DNA of 64,000 nucleotides from the NCBI GenBank assembly GCA_004835665.1, contig RBKR01000004.1, positions 620,001 through 684,000 on the forward strand, read 5' to 3'. A program made the position numbers and the translations under genes. The notes below the pieces were generated by a model, which had not been told where the DNA came from, ran no database searches, and saw only the letters and a program-made list of their open reading frames with translations. The DNA comes from Phoma sp. XZ068. Its lineage: Eukaryota; Ascomycota; Dothideomycetes; Pleosporales; Didymellaceae. Numbering within the stretch: position 1 is the stretch's first letter; each line of letters starts with the position of its first letter. Shown here piece after piece: positions 45,347 to 55,730 of the stretch.

Positions 45347-46486
45347 ATGTACATTCTCAGCACCATGCTCCTCTCCCTCACCCTCGCCTTCGCACACTCC
45401 AGCCCCCACAACACCACCACATCACCACCAAACGCCCCCAATGCATCCCTCTTGCCCCTATCAGAAGCAACAAAAACTATCTTCGTAACAATCACACGCA
45501 CCCTCCCCGCCCCCAATTTACCTCTAAACCCCTCAGAAACAATGTCAATGTCAATGTCAAACTCAGCCTTCGCAGTCCCCCCATCCGCAACAAGTACGCA
45601 ACCAAGACCAAAAGTGACGTACACATGTACCGCGCCAGTCCCTTGTATCATTGCTGGCGTGGCAATCTGGCCTTCTTCGGGTAGAGTGTTTCCTACGGTC
45701 ACAGCATTGAAGACAGGGACAGGGGAGAATAAAACGCGTGTGCCTGTGTTTACACTTGATACTGCGATGGGAGGGGGTGGGACTAGCGGCTTGAGTCTGG
45801 GGTCGAAGACTTTAGTGACAGACTTGATGTTGAAGTCGAATGTGTGGTTTGGAACGAGTACGAGAGTGCCGTCTGGAATGCTCACGCTGATGGAAAGTAC
45901 ATCTCAGCCTACACCTACACCTACACCTACACCTACACCCAATCCAACAGCGTCGACGCATTCGATAGTGTCAAGTTCAACGTCCCACATAACAAAGCAG
46001 TCCACGCCCCCACTTTCATCTTCGGCAGGAGCAGGCACAGCGACGTCTGTACATCCTCCCACAACGAAAACATCAGCGTCAGCGTCTACACTGCCCGGCT
46101 TCAAATGGCCCACCGCTGCCCATGCGGCACACGATGGCACTAGCAACAGGGACGCAGATATAGATGGAGACAATGAAATCGCATGGGGAGGCGCAGATAA
46201 CGCTATACCCTCACAGATGCAACCACGCAGCGAGAACGCTGAGCATGGAGTACAGAAGAGTGGGAAGAGTCAGGGCGGTGAGCAGGCAGCAGGGAAGATG
46301 CAGGAATGGCACGAGAAATTGGTAAAGAGGCGAGAATGGGACGAGAAGCTGGTAAAGAGACGGGAATGTCGACCGTGTACCACAGAGCGGAAGGTGTTGT
46401 GTAGGGGAGACGTGGCGGTTGGGGTGTGCAGAGGTGGATGCGAGGAGTTGCAGTTTGGTGGGAGGGGGAAGGGGAATGGGTGTTAG
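45347..46486 (+). CDS. secreted Ser/Thr/Pro-rich protein with six-cysteine tail
   Basis: A single exon encodes 379 residues. Residues 1-18 (MYILSTMLLSLTLAFAHS) form a signal peptide. The middle is rich in Ser, Thr and Pro, likely heavily O-glycosylated, with a (Pro-Thr) run. Near the end two 10-residue repeats EWHEKLVKRR and EWDEKLVKRR (46304-46333 and 46334-46363) end in basic residues typical of Kex2 cleavage. The rest, starting ECRPC, is a 40-residue segment with six cysteines (CRPC, one more, then CRGGC and a terminal Cys). The layout fits a proprotein cut in the Golgi to free a disulfide-rich peptide, but no family is recognised and an uncut cell-surface protein is equally possible. The minus strand also carries a long open frame, a consequence of the composition. 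Confidence 0.7.
   Translation: MYILSTMLLSLTLAFAHSSPHNTTTSPPNAPNASLLPLSEATKTIFVTITRTLPAPNLPLNPSETMSMSMSNSAFAVPPSATSTQPRPKVTYTCTAPVPCIIAGVAIWPSSGRVFPTVTALKTGTGENKTRVPVFTLDTAMGGGGTSGLSLGSKTLVTDLMLKSNVWFGTSTRVPSGMLTLMESTSQPTPTPTPTPTPNPTASTHSIVSSSTSHITKQSTPPLSSSAGAGTATSVHPPTTKTSASASTLPGFKWPTAAHAAHDGTSNRDADIDGDNEIAWGGADNAIPSQMQPRSENAEHGVQKSGKSQGGEQAAGKMQEWHEKLVKRREWDEKLVKRRECRPCTTERKVLCRGDVAVGVCRGGCEELQFGGRGKGNGC
45908..45940 (+). repeat. (CCTACA)n microsatellite encoding Pro-Thr
   Basis: Five copies of CCTACA in a row encode alternating Pro and Thr inside the secreted protein. Upstream, three copies of ATGTCA at 45541-45558 encode Met-Ser repeats in the same gene. Confidence 0.85.
46304..46363 (+). 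repeat. 30-bp tandem repeat encoding EW(H/D)EKLVKRR
   Basis: Two adjacent 30-bp units differ at a few positions and encode almost identical decapeptides ending Lys-Arg-Arg, just before the six-cysteine tail of the secreted protein. Confidence 0.9.
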
Positions 46487-46619
46487 GATGATGAGCAGGG
46501 ATGTATCAAGACGCGGTGAGTGATGGTAGTGGGTAGTAGGTGAGCTGTCTAGAAGGCGAGATTATGATTTGATGATTTGCGTTCATTGTAACGACGGTAT
46601 CGGATCGGATCGTCTGAAT

Positions 46620-47926
46620 CTAGCTCAAACCAGGCCAACCTAAACCTGTTAGTATCGATGCTATTCTTGTAGAAAAAAAAAGACTTACTCCAGATAGTCA
46701 AGCCCTCATTGACCTTTGTAACGTTCACCCTGTCCCCCACTTTGATCGTCTGACTCTTCGGCGCATCGGGCCCCCAGAACGTATATCTTCCGAACACCGG
46801 GCTCCACTTCGCACCGATATCAATGCGCCGGTCCTTCTGCAGCCTCTTGAGCACCTCGCCGGTCGGGCCTACTCCCGGTTTGCCGGTGTTGTAGTCGATG
46901 TTGATGCTCTTACAACGCACACAGTTATGCGCCATAATCATCTCTGTCTTCTGATTGATCGTGATCTTACCCCAATAGTCCTCTTGCCAAGGATCGTTGG
47001 CGCCCTCGATGACAATATTGGGCCGGAACTTTACCATGTCCATTTTCTCGCCGTCGAGGCGCGCGGACACGTCATCGAGGGATGTCTTGGAGGTGATGAG
47101 GAAGGGCGCGCAGTCTTGGAACTTGATGCGCCATTGCTCCGTTTGACGAATACCCATGAGCTTCTCCACTTGGCGGCCGAGGAACGGGACATTTTTCTTG
47201 AAGAAGGCAGTAAGTGGGTCCGGGGTGAGGGGTTGCATGTCCTCGAAGATGACGGCCCGTCTATTCTCGGGGCCGATGTAGACCAACACAACTTCATAGC
47301 CGAAGCATTCGGTGAACCATCGGCTGTACTTCTCGCCCATGTTGAAGGCATCTGTAGGACTGCTGTGCATGTTTACGTGGAAAGACTCGAGTTTCTCAGT
47401 GTCAGGCACGAGCGGCATCCGGATGGTGTTGGCCTTGTCCTGGTCTCCGTAGGCGCGGTAGGTGACCTTGATGGTAGCGTCGTTGGTGCCATAGTTCTCA
47501 AACTCTTGAAGGAATTGCGTCATGTCTGAAAAATGACCGATGGTCATGTTCTGCCAGGTGCCATCTTCTTTCTTCTTCAGAAGCATGAATGTCCCTACAA
47601 CTGTTAGCAAGTGGCACGGGCCGTGCAGGGATGCATACGGTCGTGTTCGAAGCCATACTTGGTGGCGACGGCTTCCTTGAGAGGTACTGCGCGAAGTGAC
47701 TTGATCGGGTATACGTATATCTGTCAATTGGGTGAGTGTCGTTGTTTTGAGTCGGGAGAGTAAGGCAAACCTCGGAGATACGCATAGCAGTTAGGTTGTG
47801 GATTAGAGGGCTAAGGAACCCCAACAACTGGTAGATCAAGAACGGAAAGACGACGAGGCCGGTGAGCAGCCATACTGTCGGTATGTGATCAAGCTCTGAA
47901 ACTGGAGGATTCGTAGTATCTTCCAT
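46620..47926 (-). CDS. MOSC-domain molybdenum-cofactor protein, mARC-like
   Basis: On the minus strand exons 47926-47771, 47720-47639, 47594-46689 and 46639-46620 give 387 residues. Residues 17-40 (VWLLTGLVVFPFLIYQLLGF) are a membrane anchor. The MOSC N-terminal beta-barrel begins ISEIYVYPIKSLRAVPLKEA and the MOSC domain includes KFRPNIVIEGANDPWQEDYW and the cysteine motif HNCVRC, whose second Cys aligns with the molybdenum ligand of mARC enzymes. mARC proteins reduce N-hydroxylated compounds at membranes using cytochrome b5; this is expected here by family. Intron 3 (46688-46640) contains a T9 tract and uses the second of two acceptors (GGTTTAG), so the protein ends in WSWPGLS, coded mostly by a 20-nt last exon. 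Reading through the intron would give a longer, unlikely tail. The gene diverges from the patatin-like gene. Confidence 0.87.
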
Positions 47927-49093
47927 ATTGAAAATATGTTGTTCACAAGCAAAAGTTCAGAGGGTCAGAAAAGATGTCGTCTTGGGACCCCACGTGCACG
48001 CCCTTCCAAGACATTAGCGACAAGCGGATGAGCACGTTTCCCGCTTCCCCGAATGAGGTGAGCTACGGTGCAGCGGCCGAATTCTACGCTGCAAACGTCT
48101 GTAGCCTTGCAGTCTTGAAGGACATACAGTTCTGATATGCATGCTGCCGCCGACATGGACCATTTATCGACAGGGGCGAATGTCTATTCCTGGTACGGGT
48201 TTACACGAGCGTACGAGCTCTAGCCTGGCCAAGCTCGACTCTGTCTGCTCGGTTGTAAGCAGCGAGTTGCGCGTCTCTTTTACACCATCTTCGATCTTTG
48301 AGAGCCCTCAAGTCTCATTCGTTCGGCCGACGCGAGGCACTCCAGGAGCATGACCTACCGAGCATGGTTAGAAGACCAGTGATTGGACGGCGACAGAGTG
48401 GCTAAGAAACGTTGGAAGGGGTTCCTGAGGCGAAAGCGGGTCAGCAGGTAGCCGCTGCAGGCACACGGCGATCGGGCGCTGTGAACGCGACCGGGAGAAG
48501 AAAAAAGTTGGTTCTGACGGCTTCACGATGGCGGCACTTGCATGGATGAAGCTGGGAACCGTATGCAGGCGGGCTGTGGTTGGCTCTGGTGGGCGACGAC
48601 AGGTGGTAGCGTGTGGCTGTGCGCTCTGCTGGGCTCCATCGCAGTGGGGTCAGCACTGTTCAAGTGTGACGTTGAATCCTGACTTGGGTGAATGCGCAAA
48701 GATTGTCAGCCTCCAAGCTCTTTCATACCCACGTGCGTGCTGCCTTTGCCAGGACTACTTTTCTGTGACTCCTCAGCTCGCTTCTCAGCCTTAGCAAAAA
48801 GCATCAGGTCCTCCAGGCACCTGCCACATTCGTTGAGCGCTCCCAGGCGCGCCGAGGCCAAGCGTCTTACCACTTGCCCCAAGACCACAACCACAGCCCA
48901 ACTTGCCTCCTTGCGCATACAATATCCTGATAAACGCGCTTCGACCTCCTTCTTCCCAAGCTTGCCGAATACGCATCGCCCTGAAGCGTGACCCGCCCGC
49001 CCGGAAACCGGCATCTGCGGACGCGCATTGCGCACACCTTGAGCTTCTTGCCTGCTCTGTAAGGCTGCCACCTGCGCATACCCCACAGTCACC
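47927..49093. promoter_or_regulatory. divergent intergenic region of MOSC and patatin-like genes
   Basis: The 1.17-kb space between two divergent starts carries no gene I can support. The 300 bases before 49094 are C/T-rich on the plus strand, as in fungal 5' leaders. Confidence 0.5.
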
Positions 49094-51059
49094 ATGGCAA
49101 ACACACACATTCGGCGGAAAGACACCACCAAGGGGCCGCCCCTTCGCATTCTATCACTCGGTTCGTCTTCTTGTATGGGAACTCCCTCGACGCGCAATCG
49201 CTGACTTGAGCTGCAGATGGCGGAGGCGTGCGGGGGTACTCGATGCTTATTATCCTCCAGGAACTAATGCACAGGACGTTCGTCGAGACCGAGGGACGGG
49301 CACCAAAGCGACACGAAATACCAAAGCCATGTGAGCACTTCGACCTCATTGCCGGCACAGGCACCGGCGGCCTGATTGCGATTATGCTGGGGCGGCTGCG
49401 GATGGACGTCGAGACATGCAAGGACGTGTACGTGCGCATGACGAGGAAGGTCTTCGAGACGGACAAGACGTTTGCCGGTATCCCCTACCGGTCGACGCTC
49501 TTCAAGGCATCGAAACTCGAGGAGGCTATCATGGAGTGCGTGCGCGAGCACACCATCTACGACGACGAAGGCAACGACAACCACGACGGCCTCGCATCCT
49601 CGGCAGACCTCAACTCCCCCATGACCCCGGGAAGCGCACTACAGCAAGGACGTGTGAACCGGAGTGTCAGCAACGCCAGCAAGTACAGCCAGATCGGCAT
49701 GACTCCCGTCAACATGCGCATAGCCGCCATGAAGTGGGGCAATCCACACGCACTGCTCTACGACAACCGTGAGGAGCGAACAAAGACGTAGGTGAAGTGA
49801 GGCAAGAGTAAGGTTCAATGCTGACACCGAACAGTGCTGTCACAGCAGTCTACAAAGGCACCAAGAAAGCCGGTACCGGCCAGATCTGGCTGCGATCCTA
49901 CGACTCGCGGAAGGAACCCGCCATAGCGCCCAATGCGACCATCTGGCAAGCTGGCCGCGCAACAGCTGCCACAGCCCTGGCCTTCAAGCCGATCCAAATT
50001 GGGCAATCCATCTTCCTAGACGAGGGTACCGGAAAATACAACCCTGCACCCATGGTGCTTGACGAAGCCGTCTGCAACGAATGGCCCGGCCGCGACATTG
50101 GCGTGTTTCTCAGCATCGGCACAGGAAAGCGCCCGGATGGGACAAATAGCCAAGAGCATCTCTGGTGGGAGGGTTTTGTCTCGGGCGGTATTGGTGACTT
50201 TGCCGAGGCACGACGCAGACTCATCGCGAAGATCGAAGGCTGCGAGAAGACACACAAGGAGATGAAGGATCATCTGGCCAAGCGCCAGGTCAACCCTGAG
50301 AACTACTACCGCCTGAACGTCAATGTTGGTGTTGGAGAGTTTGGCATGAACGAGTGGAATGCACTGTCGGAGATCAGCACCAACACGCGCATGTATCTGG
50401 CCGAAAAGGAAGTGCAGGCTATGTCCCTCGACGCTGCTGCCAAAATCGCTCGGATTCACCGCGCAAAGCTGCGCTGGGAGCGTGCAGAGAAGGGCCAGAA
50501 CCCTCTTGGACCAGCCTCGCCACCACCCAACAAGCCTCTCCCAACGATCCCAGACCCAATTGGTTTCGCAGTCGAACTGCCAGCCGAAGAGCTCACCCCC
50601 GAATACATGTCAACGATGACGCAATCTGACCTCCGCCCGGCTCCTTTACAACCTCACCGACCGCAGCACTCAGACAATGACAAATATCTTGTTGTTTCCT
50701 CCGATGAATTTCCACAGCCTGCTGGGAACGATATGCCGCCCCGACATTCTGGGGAGTTTGTCTCGCCCGGACGCAGCTCAGGTGAGCAATTCTCGACAGA
50801 ACGCCCGCTCTCGTACGCGGGCTCTCCCAGGATAAGTTTCGAACCACCACCGCGACCACCGAAAACACCACTGCAGGATGGCATGGTTCCACCTCCACTG
50901 TCCGCACACCCAGCATTCAGGACATCGCCTCTCAGGACATCCCCGCCCCCTGGTACAGGGTTCACCCGACCGCCTCCAGGTGCACCATTACCGTACCCAG
51001 ACGATGACGGGCCGCCGCCGGCTGTGAATAAAGCTAGTAAACCGGACTACATGCGATGA
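49094..51059 (+). CDS. patatin-like phospholipase family protein lacking the catalytic serine
   Basis: Exons 49094-49160, 49217-49787 and 49835-51059 give 620 residues. The patatin domain occupies residues 15-330. The oxyanion loop LSLDGGGVRGYS is intact and intron 1 (49161-49216) splits its Asp codon. The nucleophile elbow, normally G-x-S-x-G, reads AGTGTGG: Gly71 (codon GGC at 49360-49362) stands where Ser is needed. The second dyad motif, usually DGG or DGA, reads LDEGTG with Asp275. Other family features are in place (IAIMLGRLRM, YRSTLFKASKLEEAI, GVFLSIGTGKRP). The last 200 residues are Pro-rich and disordered. By family it would release fatty acids from phospholipids; without Ser it is probably a lipid-binding or regulatory pseudoenzyme. 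GGC differs from AGC (Ser) by one transition, so a sequencing error or polymorphism is possible. Confidence 0.88.
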
Positions 51060-51741
51060 TCAGATCATGTCAGCATTTGGATGAGAAAGAATAGAGGTGG
51101 AGCACAGGATGACTGTAATGATAATGACCATATTTTTTTGGCATTTGTGTACATCTTTAGGAGTTGGATCATCGCGTACAAGTTGAGCAGCTTGTTGTAA
51201 TTTAGATACCCTTTCAATGTATGAACGACCGCCACATATATCATCACAACGAATTGTCTATACATATCTTCAACTAACGTACTGTCTACATGTCGTCAAC
51301 GTTGCTGTTTACTATGCTACCAGTCACAGAAGAACGGAGCACGCACGCGCACTTCTCATCACGCTATCAGGTGTGGAATCGTGTCAGTTACCGGCGGGTA
51401 TCATTAGCGTTACTCGATAATTACTCGATCGAAACCACCCACCACGCACCGCAACCTCTCACAAGCGTCCGAGCTTACCTGATAGTTATCGATTCCCTCA
51501 GGTGTCGAAACTGCTATCTCCGCATTCGGTCGCTGAGGTCGGAAAATGCAGGCCCGCGGCCGGGTCCGCGATATCTGAGGCCGTTAGCTATGGGATGGAC
51601 CCTGGTGGGGTAAGGCATATGTAAAGGAGGGTTGCCCCGCGGATTGCTCGTGTGCTCTATCTACATCTTCACTTTCTGAGTAGAGTTTCTTGATAGTGTC
51701 AATTGAATTATTCGATATCGTTGTATCCATCGTAGTCCATC
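51060..51741. other. intergenic region and allantoicase promoter
   Basis: The first 150 bases are A/T-rich 3' sequence of the patatin-like gene. The remainder is the allantoicase promoter, with a cluster of GATA-factor sites. No gene is seen. Confidence 0.65.
51364..51696. promoter_or_regulatory. cluster of seven GATA-factor sites before allantoicase
   Basis: HGATAR sites on either strand begin at 51364, 51415, 51480, 51486, 51514, 51657 and 51691. The pair at 51480-51491 is back to back. About one site is expected by chance in this length. AreA/NIT2-type GATA activators switch on nitrogen-scavenging genes when ammonium and glutamine are scarce, and purine catabolism is a classical target. 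Confidence 0.6.
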
Positions 51742-52828
51742 ATGGCAGCCACTGCAGCAAAGTTCATCCCCGCCGACCAAATCGACGCAACCTTCAAGTC
51801 GAAATACACTGGTACGTATTCACATCACATGTAGTATAACTAGCATAACGCTCACACGATCAGACCTCATCTCCGCCCCCCTAGGCTCAAAAGTCATCGC
51901 CTTCAGCGACGAATGGTTCGCCGCAGCGTCCAACCTCATCACCAAAACCCCACCCATCTCGCGCCCCGGCGTCTTCGTGCACTCCGGCGCATGGTTCGAC
52001 GGGTGGGAAACACGGCGCCACAACACCTCCCCCGCAGACTGGGTGATTCTACGCCTGGGCACGGCCTCAGGTAAAGTCGCCGGCGTGGAAATCGACACGG
52101 CCTTCTTCAACGGGAACCACGCGCCTGAGATCGCAGTGGAAGGCACATTCGCGAGTTCCGACGAGGAAGTGACAAACCCCGGTTTTAACGGCTGGGACAC
52201 CATTCTCTCCCGCCAGGAGTGCGGACCCTCGCAACGCCACGGATGGCTCCTTGATCAAGTTACCGACAAAGCATACACCCATGTGCGTCTCCTCATGTAT
52301 CCCGACGGCGGCATCGCGCGCTTCCGCCTGTACGGCACCGCGGTCCCCGTTTTCCCCGCCGATACATCCGCCGTGTTTGAACTCAGTGCCACGGTCATGG
52401 GCGGCGTCGCAACAGCGTGTTCGGACCAACACTTCGGCACAAAGGATAACCTGCTGCTCCCCGGCCGCGGGCACGACATGGGCGATGGGTGGGAGACCAA
52501 GCGTACGCGGGGTGAGCATGTAGACTGGACTATTGTGCGGCTTGGTGCTGCGGGCGAGATTGATCACGTAGTCATTGATACTGCGCACTTTAGGGGTAAC
52601 TTTCCGCAGAAGGTGCAGGTGTTTGCTGGTGCGTTTGAGACTGACCCGGAGCATGGGGATAAGGGGTGGGTTGAGGTGTTGGCGCCGCAGAAGAGCGGGC
52701 CGGATGTTGAAATCAAGTATGAGAGTGAATTGAGTAATGTAAAGGGCGTGAGGTATACGCATGCGAAGTTGGTTATTATTCCTGATGGGGGGGTTAAGCG
52801 GTTTAGGGTTTTTGGGAGGAGGGCTTGA
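51742..52828 (+). CDS. DAL2: allantoicase
   Basis: Exons 51742-51811 and 51864-52828 give 344 residues, the normal family length. The protein is two tandem jelly-roll allantoicase domains (about residues 25-180 and 200-342); each repeats the pattern DGWETRR or DGWETKR, then DW-x-I-x-R-LG, then E/DTA-F-x-GN, and ends with PDGG-x-x-RFR-x-x-G. It hydrolyses allantoate to ureidoglycolate and urea, a late step of purine use as nitrogen source, and has no targeting signal. The intron (51812-51863, GTACGT donor, CAG acceptor) follows a short first exon and restores YTDLISAPLGSKV. No other purine-catabolic gene is in the window. The upstream GATA sites fit nitrogen control. Confidence 0.95.
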
Positions 52829-53182
52829 ATTGCTTGGAGGAAGGTGGTGTGATGTGATGAGATGATGTAGATAACGCAATTTTCCAGTTTTATGTGCATT
52901 GTTGAAGTATGTGACAGTCACTGCATGAAAACAAGTGCGTGTCAAGAGGTAGATAGTGCAAGGGTATGTCTGTCAAATCTATGCAACGCTGATGCCGTGA
53001 CCCAATCCAATATGCAACCCGCTTCCATGATCCAATTCAACCCCGTCCAATCTCTATCGTTGCTTTTAATCAAGTACACGATACAGCCCTATCTTCGACT
53101 ACACCTTGGTGAAATCCCAATCCAGCGAGCGTGGAACCTGCACCACGCCTGTCAGCAGAATCACTACAAGGTCATGAAGTGG
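52829..53182. other. convergent intergenic region with possible terminal exon of the DIL gene
   Basis: Between the ends of allantoicase (plus) and the DIL-ankyrin gene (minus). On the minus strand 53099-53148 reads VVQVPRSLDWDFTKV followed by a stop, preceded by a good branch point and acceptor (GCTGACAG). It may be the true last exon of the DIL gene, but no canonical donor gives the right frame. Confidence 0.4.
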
Positions 53183-55730
53183 CTACCCATAGCTGGGGTC
53201 ATTCCACTGCGACTCCTCGTAGTATCCGCCGTTTTTATTACCACCGCTGAGATCCAGCTTTGCCATAAACTCTGGCGGCACGGTGGGAATGTACTTCCTC
53301 TCGCGTTCGCGGTTGACGCCGCCGAAGCCCGCGCCGTAGCTGATGAGCATGTCTGTTGAGGTTGGGAGGGAAAACGGCAGCATGTATGACGGGTCGAGGA
53401 GGAGCTCGCTCGGGGCGTCGTCTTCTTCCCGTTCCAGCTCCCCTGAGACGCGCGACGGTGCTGGTGATGGCGCTGGCGCGAGTTGCGCTCCTGACGAGGG
53501 TTTGATGGGTGTGGTCGGTTCTGCATCGGCGCCTCGTTGTGGTGGGTTCGGTGATCTCGCTCGCGTCTTGCGTTCTGCTGCGGCTTGCTGGAGATGGAAA
53601 ATGTATTTGGATGCGCTCTTCGGCAGCCCCTTCTCCCCCACTTCCGGTCTGTAGTACTTCGCCGTGTGTAGGAGTTGCTGCGGTGATAGCTTCGTCAACT
53701 GCTGTAGTGTGCCAACGAGCGACTCAAGGTCTTCCCCGATCGACGTAAAGCACTGCAGCCACTGCAACAGTTGAATGAGCGGCTCGATGTGCTTTCTTGT
53801 AGAATCGACCGTATTGTCGCCTGTCGAGGTCATCGAGCCATTCTCATAGTGTTCGGGTTGGCGGTTGTTGGAACGTGCCCAGTCCTCCAGCGTGGACACA
53901 TTCATACGGATCTGCATGGCTTTGGTTCGCGCCAGGTACTTCCGGTTCGACATGATGCGATTGAACATCTCTGCGGAGAGCCAGTATATCAGCTGCGACA
54001 GCACTTGAGCAGTGATGACTGAATGAACATCGTAGAGATCCAGGACGAAGAGCGTGGATGAGAGGAGGGAGGTGATGTTTCGAGGCGATGGCTTCGCTCT
54101 AGCCTTCGGGGACGGAGGTCGGAATCGCTTCTCGAGAGGTTCTAAGGGCTTCGCTTTCGGTTTCGAGCGGAAGATCTTCCATTCGTGTTGGAACTGCACG
54201 TCTTCAAAGCCGGGCATCGGTTCGTGCTCGAGCATGGATGAGTCCAGGTTCTTATCCATTCGTCGCTCCGCGTCTCGGATGATCAAGATGAAGATCTCGT
54301 TGATGAGCTCTGCCATCTGCAGCTGAAACTCGGTGGCGGCGGAGGCAAGTCCTGTGTCTTTCTTCATGTAGTGCAACAGCAGGGTGGCGTTGGACATCCA
54401 GAAGGCTAGTACTGTCATGTCCCACTGGTGTTTCTCCACTACGTCGTTGATCTTACCCATGGCGGATACGAGGAGGGTTTCGAGCAGATCTGCGCTGGCA
54501 TGGTAGTGCGCGTAGCGGGCGGCCAAGAAGAGTATGTTGGCAGGAACTGGCTTCTGCGATGGTGATCGCTGCGGTGTCATGTTTGTGATGATGATGTCGA
54601 GGATACGCTCGAGTTCGCTTTCTTGGAAGACGAACATCTGGTCGTTGAGACACCTGTCCCAGATGAATTCTTGGCCTTCTTCAGGCTCTTCCGGGGACTG
54701 TCTGGTTAGCGGTGCGGAGGACCGGGATTATATGACATACCTCAGGTTGTTCGTCGAGTCCCAGGTTGCCGATATCGACCTCGAGGTTGAAAGCGCTTTC
54801 CATCATCATTCGACGCTTCATGTCGTTCTCCTGCATTTCCTGCTCGAAACGGTCGTTTTCGAGACCGGTGTTGTAGAAGTCGTCCACACCGGCATTGCCA
54901 ATGGCGTACCCGCTCTCGTGGAGGTAGTCTGAAATCTCGCTGTTGGGCTCCACAAAGTCAAAGGCCGTCCTCCCGCCTGAGGATTTGACGTCGGTGGAGG
55001 CTCCATGGTCCAGCAGCAGCTTCACTATCCCCTTGTGCCTGTTGGTCATGGCCCACATGAGCGGGGTCCAGCGGTTCTTGTCCTGGATGTCGACTTTTGC
55101 GCCCTCTTCTATCAGTATGCCGGCGACATCTTCGTGGCCAAAGCAGCTCGCATAGACGAGGGGCGGTGTGCCTTCAGCGTCGACGCCATCGATGTTGATG
55201 TACTCCCTGGCTTTCCCTTCCAGCAGGCGCTTGACGCGCTCGAGCTCGCCGTTGGACGTGGCCAAGGTGAAGAGTCCCTGCAGAGCGTCCTTCTTTTCCT
55301 CGTGCGACAGCTTGTCGTCGGCGACGACCTTGGCTTCGTCTCCAGCATTCTCGTTCTTCAGGCGGGCTTGGTGGGCGAGCATCTGCACGAGGCGGCTGTC
55401 GCTGTCTTCCAGCTGCTGCATGTCCTCGTCGCCGAAGCTGGGGTCGTCGAGGGAGAGGTTGAAGCTGAGGGGCCGGGCGGGCATGGGTGTGGTCAGGAAC
55501 GACTGGCCTGTAGTCCATATCAGCCTTGCTTGAGCTTGCAAGCAGCTGCTCGCGCACGAGTGCTGCCACTACTCACCCTGCCATGCGTCGTACATCTCCG
55601 TCTCCTCGGGCATGTAGGTGCTCACGGGCCGCCGGTCATTCAGCGAGGTGGGCAGGTCGGAGGGCAGCTGGCGCGCAGGCGGTGCGGGCGGGTCGTCCTG
55701 GAAGCCATGGTCTCGGTCGGTCGTGTCCAT
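53183..55730 (-). CDS. ankyrin-repeat and DIL (dilute) domain protein
   Basis: On the minus strand exons 55730-55577, 55507-54741 and 54697-53183 give 811 residues. After a Pro-rich acidic leader, ankyrin repeats lie at about residues 110-225 (GTPPLVYASCFGHEDVAGIL, NRWTPLMWAMTNRHKGIVKL, GGRTAFDFVE). The DIL domain, as in the cargo-binding tail of class V myosins and afadin, spans about 330-680: NILFLAARYAHYHASADLLE, WMSNATLLLHYMKKD, SSTLFVLDLYDVHSVITAQV and LSQLIYWLSAEMFNRIM. The tail is Pro/Ser-rich. A role in vesicle or organelle positioning is likely by domain, without a motor part. Intron 2 is only 43 nt (54740-54698, GTATGT, GCTAAC, CAG). The stop at 53183 may be intronic; see the findings. 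The gene diverges from the histidine kinase. Confidence 0.87.
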
